The notes below the pieces were generated by a model that was not told the origin of the DNA, did not search any database, and was given only the letters and a program-made list of their open reading frames with translations. 35,965 nt of DNA from an uncultured Clostridia bacterium (GTDB lineage: Bacteria; Bacillota; Clostridia; TANB77; CAG-508). The stretch is from assembly GCA_934182605.1 (NCBI GenBank), contig CAKPRQ010000013.1, positions 1 to 35,965 on the forward strand, given 5' to 3'. The translations under genes and the position numbers were made by a program. Below are positions 17,620-24,718 of the stretch, piece by piece; position 1 is the first letter of the stretch; each line of letters starts with the position of its first letter.

Positions 17620-19553
17620 ATGGGACTTTCTCTTAATTCTACTAGTAATAATATACTAAAAGAAAGCAATTTTGAAAAAATTGTCGGTTGTAATTTCACA
17701 GTTGCTCTTGCTGGTAATCCTAATGTTGGAAAATCCACTATTTTTAATGCTCTAACTGGTATGAAACAACATACTGGTAACTGGACTGGAAAAACGGTTA
17801 GCAATGCAATAGGTACACGAAAAATTAATGATAAAAACTTTTTATTTGTTGATTTACCTCGGTACATATTCTCTAATTTCTGATTCTGAAGAAGAAAGAG
17901 TGGCTAAAGAGTACATTGAATCTAATGAAAGTGATTTAATTCTTATTGTTATTGATGCTACTTCTATTGAAAGAAACTTAAATTTAGTTTATCAAATCCT
18001 TAATATTACTACAAATGTTATTGTTTGTGTTAATTTACTTGATGAAGCTAGTAAAAAAGGAATTTCTATAGATATAAATAAACTATCTGACTTATTAGGA
18101 GTTCCCGTCGTCGGCACTATTGCTAGAAAAAAGAAAACTTTAAACAATTTATTGAATACTATTTACGAGTTTTGTACAACTAAAAATAAAATAAAAAATA
18201 GTAATTTAGAATTTCTAAAGAATATTAATAATTTAAACGATGAAGAAAAAATAAATATAATCTTAAGTAAAGCAAAAGAAGTTACTCAAAAAGTATGTAC
18301 ATATTCTAAGAAAAATTATAATGAAAGGACTCATAAAATAGATAAAGTCCTTACTTCTAAAACGTTTGGAATTCCAATTATGCTGGCCTTTTTAGGAATG
18401 ATTTTTTGGATTACTATAGTTGGTGCTAATTACCCTTCTCAGTTATTGAGTAATTTTTTTAACTTTATACAAGATAAACTCTATATATTATTTGATACTT
18501 TAGATTCTCCTACTTGGTTTACTAGCCTTTTTATTGATGGTATATATAGAACTCTTACTTGGGTTATAAGTGTTATGCTTCCACCTATGGCTATCTTTTT
18601 TCCTTTATTTACTTTATTAGAAGATTTAGGATATTTACCTCGTATTGCTTTTAATTTAGATAGTTGTTTTAAAAAATGTTGTGCCTCTCGGTAAACAAGC
18701 ACTTACTATGTGTATGGGTTTTGGTTGTAATGCTGCTGGAGTTGTAGGTTGTAGAATTATTAATTCTACTAGAGAAAGATTATTAGCTATATTAACTAAT
18801 ACTTTTGTTCCGTGTAATGGACGTTTTCCTTTACTTATAACTATTGCCACTGTTTTTATTGGAGGAATTGGAATAAGTTTAGGGTCCTCATTTTTAGCTA
18901 CATTAACAGTTCTTATAGTAATCTTGATAGGAATTTTTATGACACTCTTTATAACTAAATTATTGTCTAAAACTATATTAAAAGGTAAACCTGCTACTTT
19001 TACTTTAGAATTACCTCCATATAGAAAGCCACAATTTGGAAGTATTATTGTTCGCTCGATTTTAGATAGAACGTTATTTGTTTTGGGCAGAGCTATTATT
19101 GTAGCAGCACCTGCAGGTTTAGTTATTTGGATATTAGCTAATATTAATATAAATGATTTAACTCTTTTAGAGTATATTGCAAATTTTCTTGACCCATTTG
19201 CCAATTTAATGGGACTTGACGGGTACATTCTAACTGCTTTTATATTAGGTATTCCTGCTAATGAAATTGTTTTACCTATATTATTAATGTGTTATTTAAA
19301 AACTAATCTTATGGTGGATTTAGAAGATTCTATGACTATTTCAGAAATATTAAAAGCAAATGGTTGGACTTTACTCACTGCTATAAATGTTATGCTTATT
19401 ACTATTATGCATTTTCCTTGTGCTACTACTTTGTTAACTATTAAGAATGAAACTAAAAGTTTAAAATGGACCGTTCTAGCTTTTTTAATACCTACTATTT
19501 GCGGAATTATAGTTTGTATGGTAACTACGGGAATTTATAATGTTTTTAATTAG
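17620..19553 (+). CDS. feoB: Ferrous iron transporter FeoB with two +1 frame breaks
   Basis: Read with two +1 steps (at 17860 and 18689) this encodes about 643 residues. The N-terminal G domain has G1 GNPNVGKST (32-40), G3 DLPG (78-81) and G4 NLLDEA; a helical insert follows, then the membrane part with gate motifs, including GFGCNAAGVVGCR and AAPAGLVIWIL. FeoB moves Fe(II) into the cell and is driven or gated by its GTPase. AAGGGGG lies seven bases before the ATG. The first break falls exactly between Pro and Gly of the G3 motif; the second between Ser and Gly of S-G-K-Q before the pore motif. In both, zero-frame reading meets CGG. The three segments together match one full-length FeoB with no other lesion. 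A terminator follows. Confidence 0.88.
17860..17862 (+). other. Candidate +1 recoding site 2 (feoB G3 motif)
   Basis: Zero-frame context is CCT CGG TAC. Skipping C17860 gives CCT GGT ACA TAT, i.e. Pro-Gly-Thr-Tyr of the G3 motif. The zero frame would end 21 bp later at TGA. Confidence 0.75.
18689..18691 (+). other. Candidate +1 recoding site 3 (feoB membrane domain)
   Basis: Zero-frame context is TCT CGG TAA. Skipping C18689 gives TCT GGT AAA CAA, i.e. Ser-Gly-Lys-Gln, and restores the membrane domain. The next zero-frame codon is a stop, as at site 1. Confidence 0.75.
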
Positions 19554-19579
19554 AAAAGAGCCCAAGTTAGGGCTCTTTT
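19554..19579. terminator. Bidirectional terminator between feoB and the next gene
   Basis: AAAAGAGCCC and GGGCTCTTTT around a 6-nt loop, perfect arms of 10 bp with T-runs in both directions. It serves the convergent feoB and coiled-coil gene. Confidence 0.92.
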
Positions 19580-19604
19580 CTTTTCTTAGGGTTTCCTACA
19601 TATC

Positions 19605-20087
19605 TCAAATCCTTTTATCGTTTTCTTCGATTTGCCTCTTCAAACTCTTATATTCATATTCCAAATTCTCGAGTTCTTTTTTCTTACTCATAAAACCTTT
19701 ATAATCACTCTTATAAATGATATAGAGTTTCTCTATTCTTTCCTCTACATTTGACAATTTCTTTTCCAACTTTTCTTTTTTATCAAGCCATTCTTTTGTT
19801 TTAATAGAGTCGCTCATTATTTCTAACTTTTCCTCGATTGAATAAAACGACCCTGTTGAAACTTCACTGCTAATATTATCAGCAAAGCCTTCTCTCGGAA
19901 AGTATTTTTTACCCTGGTCCGTAAAAACTATCTCACTGGGGATATTATAATCAGGGCGTGCTATCGTACCATGCTCCGTAAAAAATAACTCACTGCAGAT
20001 ATCAGCGAAGCATTCGCTTGGAAGACCTGTAATTCCCAAAAGAGACAAAATCACCAAAATAACAGAAAAAATATAACCACGATACAT
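19605..20087 (-). CDS. Secreted coiled-coil protein of unknown function
   Basis: A 160-residue protein with a signal peptide (hydrophobic 4-20, Ala-Asp near 28-29). The middle holds two related segments, SELFFTEHG and SEIVFTDQG, then a third divergent one near SSEVSTGSF. The C-terminal half (about 85-160) is a Lys/Glu-rich coiled coil (KKEKLEKKLSNVEERIEKL). I do not recognise a family. Codons are richer in C-ending forms than neighbours, as in the VanW-domain gene and the gene at 27448. It may sit at the membrane or wall. Confidence 0.65.
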   Translation of the reverse strand: MYRGYIFSVILVILSLLGITGLPSECFADICSELFFTEHGTIARPDYNIPSEIVFTDQGKKYFPREGFADNISSEVSTGSFYSIEEKLEIMSDSIKTKEWLDKKEKLEKKLSNVEERIEKLYIIYKSDYKGFMSKKKELENLEYEYKSLKRQIEENDKRI

Positions 20088-20181
20088 AAGTACCCCTCTT
20101 GTTTTTGAAGCAAATATTGCTTCGGTTAATAAAATTATCTAAATATATCTTATCACATTTTTGCCCCAAAATCAAATTTTT

Positions 20182-20331
20182 TTAAAATTTGGAAACATCT
20201 TTATACAATCCTTTTCCTGTATGTATTAGTAAATCCCCTCTATATTTAATTTGCCAACTTCTAAATTCAAATCGTTTATCTTTTTGCATTATTAATGTTG
20301 CCCATGGCTGTTTTATTATTAATACATTCAG
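20182..20331 (-). pseudogene. ASCH-domain remnant
   Basis: The frame reads IIKQPWATLI, then FEFRSWQIKYRG and LLIHTGKG, which matches the first half of ASCH-domain proteins (usual form IKQPWASLI, then NRSW and YRG-LLIH). ASCH domains bind RNA or modified nucleosides. The frame stops after 49 residues, about half a domain. The best start is CTG at 20331, six bases after AAAGGAAG; no ATG, GTG or TTG is in frame. It lies 22 bp past the LOG-family gene. Truncation and missing standard start suggest a decayed gene. Confidence 0.55.
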
Positions 20332-20350
20332 AATCCACTTCCTTTGCTTT

Positions 20351-20899
20351 CTAACTACATATATATTCTTTATTATTTATTACCTCTACAATATCTCTAT
20401 AATCATTATAAATATTATAACAATTTTTAATACATATATTTGAAAAATTTTGATTATAAGTCTTTTCCAACATTTCTAATAATTCATCAAAAAAGCCCTC
20501 ATCATTATATATAATTATAGGCTTATCAAATTCTTTACTTCTTTTACTTTCTATTGCTGACATTAATTCATATATTGTGCCTATTCCTCCTGGTAAGAAT
20601 AATAACATATCTGAATTTTCTATAAGTGCCAATGTTCTATTATATATATTTTCAGTTATTATTTCTAAATCGCATTCCATTTTTTTAAAATCTTCTTTAA
20701 AAATTTTAGGTGTGATTCCTATAACTTTTCTATCGTTTTCTTTAGCTATTTTATAAGCAATTCCCATTATTCCTTGGTTATATGCTCCAAATACTAAATC
20801 ATTATTCTTTTTAAATATTTCTTTTAATAATTTTTCTGCATTCTCTTTATATATTTCATCTATATCTTCTATAGATGAACAACATACCGCTACTTTCAT
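20351..20899 (-). CDS. LOG-family nucleotide 5'-monophosphate phosphoribohydrolase
   Basis: A 182-residue Rossmann-like protein with the LOG hallmark PGGIGTIYELMSAIE (about 103-117) and an N-terminal VAVCCSS. LOG-family enzymes (also called lysine decarboxylase-like) release the base from nucleoside monophosphates, such as cytokinin ribotides; the natural substrate in Clostridia is unknown. GGAGGATG leads into the start. Length is normal. Its 3' neighbour is the ASCH remnant. Confidence 0.85.
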   Translation of the reverse strand: MKVAVCCSSIEDIDEIYKENAEKLLKEIFKKNNDLVFGAYNQGIMGIAYKIAKENDRKVIGITPKIFKEDFKKMECDLEIITENIYNRTLALIENSDMLLFLPGGIGTIYELMSAIESKRSKEFDKPIIIYNDEGFFDELLEMLEKTYNQNFSNICIKNCYNIYNDYRDIVEVINNKEYICS

Positions 20900-20959
20900 T
20901 TACATCCTCCTCTAAAATACATAATACTCTATACTATTTGTACAGAGTATCTTTACTTT

Positions 20960-21670
20960 CTATGCTTGATATATAGGCATTTTTTGTATTAATTCATCAT
21001 ATTGTTGTGATAAAGTATCTGAATTAAATACTATACTATCTTCTACTATTTGCCAATTATTAGCATTTTCTATTAAAAAGTCAATTACATCTTCTGAATC
21101 ATCTAATATTGCAATAATGTCGTTTATCGCATTCTCTACAGTCTTATCCTCGGCTCCCAATTCCATATCAAAAGCTATATCACTTTTATAGAAATCTATA
21201 TAATAACTATCTAAATTCTTATCATTTATATATGACATTGCCTTTTCATCTGTAAAAAATTCATAATATTTGTTTTTACAATCTTCTAAACTCTGTTTAG
21301 TTTCTGCAATATATGCCTTTGTCTCTGTAAATTCTGGTCCATCTTCTATATAATTTTCTGCAGTCAAGATTGTAACTATTCTTTCATCATTTATAAGATT
21401 TGCTATTTCTAAACTATTATCAAATGAATCTTTTAAGTATTGTTTATACGCTTGTTCTACAACTGCATAATCTCCTTTTGTTACAGTTTTATTTAAATGC
21501 TCATTTATTTTATCCATATCAATCGTTTCTGCATTTGATAACTCATTTATTTCTACTAATTCTCCTATTAATTTTTTCTCCTGTTGTAAATCGTCTATTA
21601 CGGCATATGCAATTAATGCTACGACTATGAGTATTATAACCCCTAAAACTATTAATACTTTCTTTTTCAC
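20960..21670 (-). CDS. Membrane-anchored protein of unknown function
   Basis: A 236-residue protein with an N-terminal membrane helix (about 4-23) followed by an acidic, helix-rich extracellular region without cysteines or recognisable motifs. GGGGGAG precedes the ATG. Similar anchored helical proteins are frequent in Clostridia. It lies 61 bp upstream of the LOG-family gene, same strand, so they may be co-transcribed. No function can be assigned. Confidence 0.7.
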   Translation of the reverse strand: MKKKVLIVLGVIILIVVALIAYAVIDDLQQEKKLIGELVEINELSNAETIDMDKINEHLNKTVTKGDYAVVEQAYKQYLKDSFDNSLEIANLINDERIVTILTAENYIEDGPEFTETKAYIAETKQSLEDCKNKYYEFFTDEKAMSYINDKNLDSYYIDFYKSDIAFDMELGAEDKTVENAINDIIAILDDSEDVIDFLIENANNWQIVEDSIVFNSDTLSQQYDELIQKMPIYQA

Positions 21671-22028
21671 TACAACTCCCCCTTATTTTTAATTTAGTTG
21701 AATTATATCATATTATATTGCTAATGTAAATGTTTTAAGAAATTAAAAAGAAGAGTCTCTCTAAACTCTTCATTTAATTTATATAATAAGGGTAATTTTT
21801 TTGTACAAATTCTATGGGGTTAATTATAAAACTATCTTATAGGCAAGCACTTCCTTTCTATTATCTTTTCTATTTTTATTTTAAGCTTTCCTCTTTGTAT
21901 GCTCTTATTTTATATTATATTTATGTCTTTTTTGTGAAGATTTTCTGTTGATTTAGTAAATTATTAGAATAAATTAACATTTGTATATTTTTCCTTTTTT
22001 TACCTATACTATTTATAAGGTGAATAAA
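21671..22028. other. Divergent intergenic region with a small hairpin
   Basis: GAAGAGT at 21750-21756 and ACTCTTC at 21765-21771 form a short hairpin without a strong T-run. A possible promoter for the bile salt hydrolase is TTGTAT near 21981 with TATACT near 22005. Nothing else is recognised in this stretch. Confidence 0.4.
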
Positions 22029-23006
22029 ATGTGTACATGTATATCTTTTAAAACTAAAAATTGCTACTTTGGAAGAAATTTAGATTTAGATTCTAGGTTT
22101 AATGAACAAGTTGTTATTACTCCAAGGAATTATGAATTTAATTTAAGGAATGGAGAAACTATATCTACAAAAAATGCTATAATAGGTATGGCTACCGTCG
22201 TTGAAAATTATCCATTATATGCAGAAGCTACAAACGAAAAAGGATTATCTATTGCTGGATTATATTTTCCTAACAATGCTTTCTTTTTTAATGAGGAGTC
22301 TTCAAAATTAAACTTAACTTCTTATGAACTTATTCCATACTTTTTGGGACTATATTCTAATATTTCAGATATTAGAAATACACTTTTAAAATTAAATATC
22401 ACAAATATTTCTTTCTCTAGGAATATTCCTATTGCTGATTTACATTGGATGGTTTACGATACGAATAATGAGTGTATAGTTATTGAACAAACTAAAAATG
22501 GTTTAAGAATTTATGATAATCCTGTTGGAGTGCTTACTAATAATCCTACTTTTGACTATCATTTAACTAATTTAAATAATTACATTAATTTATCCTCACA
22601 CTTTCCTGTAAATAAATTTTCTAATAAAGTTAATTTGTTACCATATAGTCAAGGTATGGGCGCTTTAGGGTTGCCTGAAGATACTTCATCAACTTCCAGA
22701 TTTATTAGAGCAACTTTTAATAAGTTAAATTCTATTTGTAATGATGATGAAAAAAATTCTATAACCCAATTTTTTCATATTTTAAATTCTGTAAGTATGA
22801 TTGAAGGAAGTACTATTACTAAAGAGGATAAATATGATGTTACTACTTATTCTTGTTGTATTAATATCTCCGAAGGAATTTATTACTACAAAACTTATAC
22901 AAATAATCAAATTACCGCTATTAAAATGACAAATGAAGCGAAAAATAAAAAAGATTTATCCGTTTATAATTTAATTGAAGATCAACAAATTAAGTATGAA
23001 AATTAA
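22029..23006 (+). CDS. cbh: Bile salt hydrolase / choloylglycine hydrolase family
   Basis: A 325-residue Ntn-hydrolase close to the clostridial conjugated bile acid hydrolases. Met1 removal exposes Cys2 (MCTCISF), the nucleophile; other active-site residues are Arg16 and Asp19 (FGRNLDLD), Asn69 (ATNEKG), Asn171 (LTNNPTF) and Arg224 (SRFIR). These match Cys2, Arg18, Asp21, Asn82, Asn175 and Arg228 of the Clostridium perfringens enzyme. The enzyme cleaves taurine or glycine from bile acids; penicillin V acylase activity occurs in relatives. AAGGTGA six bases before the ATG fixes the start, which the mechanism requires. No bile transporter lies beside it. Confidence 0.87.
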   Translation: MCTCISFKTKNCYFGRNLDLDSRFNEQVVITPRNYEFNLRNGETISTKNAIIGMATVVENYPLYAEATNEKGLSIAGLYFPNNAFFFNEESSKLNLTSYELIPYFLGLYSNISDIRNTLLKLNITNISFSRNIPIADLHWMVYDTNNECIVIEQTKNGLRIYDNPVGVLTNNPTFDYHLTNLNNYINLSSHFPVNKFSNKVNLLPYSQGMGALGLPEDTSSTSRFIRATFNKLNSICNDDEKNSITQFFHILNSVSMIEGSTITKEDKYDVTTYSCCINISEGIYYYKTYTNNQITAIKMTNEAKNKKDLSVYNLIEDQQIKYEN

Positions 23007-23013
23007 ATATAAA

Positions 23014-23194
23014 ATCTTGATATATAATAACGTAACTAATCAGCTCTTAATCCTTAGAAAGCTTGGTATATAGCTATTTTTAGTCAAAAAACAAGCTCAG
23101 GTGACACAATCCCGGTCTTGACTTACAAATAGCTATATACCAAGCTTTAGAGGAATATCTCTTGAATTGTTACATAATAACTATATATCAAGAT
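23014..23194 (+). repeat. Palindromic intergenic element, copy E
   Basis: Inner arms at 23058-23079 and 23127-23148 are a perfect 22-bp inverted repeat identical to copy C. Outer arms at 23014-23026 and 23182-23194 pair perfectly over 13 bp, with GTAAC/GTTAC between. The core at 23083-23122 is the most diverged of the five (AACAAGCTCAGGT instead of AACATAGCTNGGGT) but keeps ACACAATC and GGTCTTGAC. It fills the convergent gap after the bile salt hydrolase gene. Confidence 0.85.
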
Positions 23195-23210
23195 TTTAAT
23201 GTTATAACTT

Positions 23211-23951
23211 TTATTCTTTTCTTACCTCATCTTTTTCTTTATCTTCCTTAGGTAATTTTATTAATTCTTTTATTTTGCAATTAGGATTTAGTTTTGTATA
23301 TATAAATAAAACTATTATTTGAGCTATTATAAATATAAGAATTATCATTAATATTGTTTTTATATTGAAATTTCCATTACTTATCTCATATTTATCATTT
23401 TTCTCATACTCTGTTGGTAACATTTTTCCATCTTCTGGAGTATATATGCAAATATCTTCATTACTTACAACTCCTGAATTTGTATGAACATAAGTTTTAC
23501 CCTCTGTGAAATAAAAGTCTTTTATTTTACCTTTACTTTTTAAAAAAAGTTCTACAGCTGTTAGTTCATCTTCTAAGTCCGTATCATTAAGTTTTTCAAC
23601 TTCTAGAGTATCTGTATTATCAGTTGTAACTTTATAATATCCGTTTTCTATTCTATAACCTCCACCACGTAAACTTAATGAAATAGCAAAACAATCTCCC
23701 ACTTTTATATCATCTCTTGGGATTTCTACATCTATCTTTTTAGGTATATCTGTTCTTATGCTAGATTCTTTTATTAATTCTGACACCTTGATTTCATACA
23801 TATTATCATTTTTTCTATCTATAACTTTTCCTATTACTACATAATCTTGATGTGCTTGCATAAAATGATACACTAAATCTCCTGCATATATACTTGGTGA
23901 GATGAATAATACTATTAAAATTGTTGTTAATATAATTCTTGCTTTTTTCAT
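23211..23951 (-). CDS. Secreted, C-terminally anchored protein of unknown function
   Basis: A 246-residue protein with a signal peptide (MKKARIILTTILIVLF, cleavage near Ala-Gly 22-23), a mainly beta-rich extracellular part (VVIGKVIDRKNDNMYEIKVS resembles an OB-like or secretion-type beta domain), one membrane helix around 200-222, and a charged cytoplasmic tail. GGGAGA seven bases before the ATG at 23951 sets the start; an open stretch upstream to 24101 lacks a signal and is not used. I recognise no family with certainty. Confidence 0.7.
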   Translation of the reverse strand: MKKARIILTTILIVLFISPSIYAGDLVYHFMQAHQDYVVIGKVIDRKNDNMYEIKVSELIKESSIRTDIPKKIDVEIPRDDIKVGDCFAISLSLRGGGYRIENGYYKVTTDNTDTLEVEKLNDTDLEDELTAVELFLKSKGKIKDFYFTEGKTYVHTNSGVVSNEDICIYTPEDGKMLPTEYEKNDKYEISNGNFNIKTILMIILIFIIAQIIVLFIYTKLNPNCKIKELIKLPKEDKEKDEVRKE

Positions 23952-24052
23952 ATTTTGTCTCCCATTTTTTATAAAACTTTTGTTTAATAAGTATATCATA
24001 TGGAGCTCAAATTGTAAACATTTAGATAAATTTAAAATTTTTAATTTTACTA

Positions 24053-24081
24053 TTGACTTTTTTCTAAAATAGGTATAAAAT
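24053..24081 (+). promoter_or_regulatory. Promoter of the 24129 gene
   Basis: TTGACT at 24053-24058, 17-bp spacer, TAAAAT at 24076-24081. It is followed by GGAGG before the ATG at 24129. Confidence 0.7.
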
Positions 24082-24128
24082 AGTAACATCAAAGCAAACA
24101 TTTATTCGTAATACAGGAGGTAAAACAC

Positions 24129-24659
24129 ATGAATAAATTAATACATTTAGGAAATCCATTAATAAATACACCGTATTTAACTACTAGTATTTTAGGTAAA
24201 ATTTATAATTTAGATATCAAATATAAAAATGTTGCAAAAGTTGAATTAAATAAATTAGATAATAAAGTAGAACTAATATTACCTAAAGATTATAAGAATT
24301 TAGATAATACAAATATAATAAACTCTGCTATTCAAAAAATGTACGATAAATTAGCTATTTCTATTTTAGATAATGCTATGGAAACAGTAAGATATATATT
24401 AAAATTTGCCCCTGAGGATTTTAAAATAGAGAGATTAAAAAATATTTGGTATAAATGCTCTGCTAATAAGATAATTACTATAAATCCTGATATTATAAAA
24501 TATAATGAGGAAACTATTATTACTACACTTATTCAAGCTTTTTGCAAAAGTCAATTTAAATCTAATTCTAATAAGTATAAAGAGACTTTAAAACAAGGAT
24601 TAGAGAATTATGAGGTATTTAAAAATAAACAAAATTTAAAATTAAGAAATATTGGATAA
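24129..24659 (+). CDS. Degenerate YgjP/DUF45-like protein without zinc site
   Basis: A 176-residue protein. Its C-terminal half follows the layout of the YgjP/DUF45 metallopeptidase-like family: RLKNIWYKC at the place of the usual K-x-R-W-G-S-C, then ITINPDIIKY for the T-L-N-W-x-L segment, then LIQAFCKSQF where the family has H-E-L-x-H. The metal ligands are therefore missing. GGAGG seven bases before the ATG and a good promoter suggest it is expressed, so it may be a catalytically dead paralogue. The relationship was judged by eye. Confidence 0.5.
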   Translation: MNKLIHLGNPLINTPYLTTSILGKIYNLDIKYKNVAKVELNKLDNKVELILPKDYKNLDNTNIINSAIQKMYDKLAISILDNAMETVRYILKFAPEDFKIERLKNIWYKCSANKIITINPDIIKYNEETIITTLIQAFCKSQFKSNSNKYKETLKQGLENYEVFKNKQNLKLRNIG

Positions 24660-24718
24660 TAAAAAAACTGTCGCAGAACACATTTAAATACGTGTTATGC
24701 GACGGTTACATTTTTTTA
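24660..24718. terminator. Bidirectional terminator
   Basis: ACTGTCGCAGAACAC pairs with GTGTTATGCGACGGT across a short AT-rich loop, with an A-run before and T-run after. It lies between the convergent 24129 gene and htpG. Confidence 0.9.

Noticed and set aside
17620..19553. feoB as an ordinary pseudogene
   Set aside because: Apart from the two single-base steps the protein is intact from start to stop, and both steps share one pattern with two other genes; random decay would leave other lesions.
23952..24101. N-terminal extension of the 23211 gene
   Set aside because: It would bury a clear signal peptide, and a ribosome site precedes the ATG at 23951.
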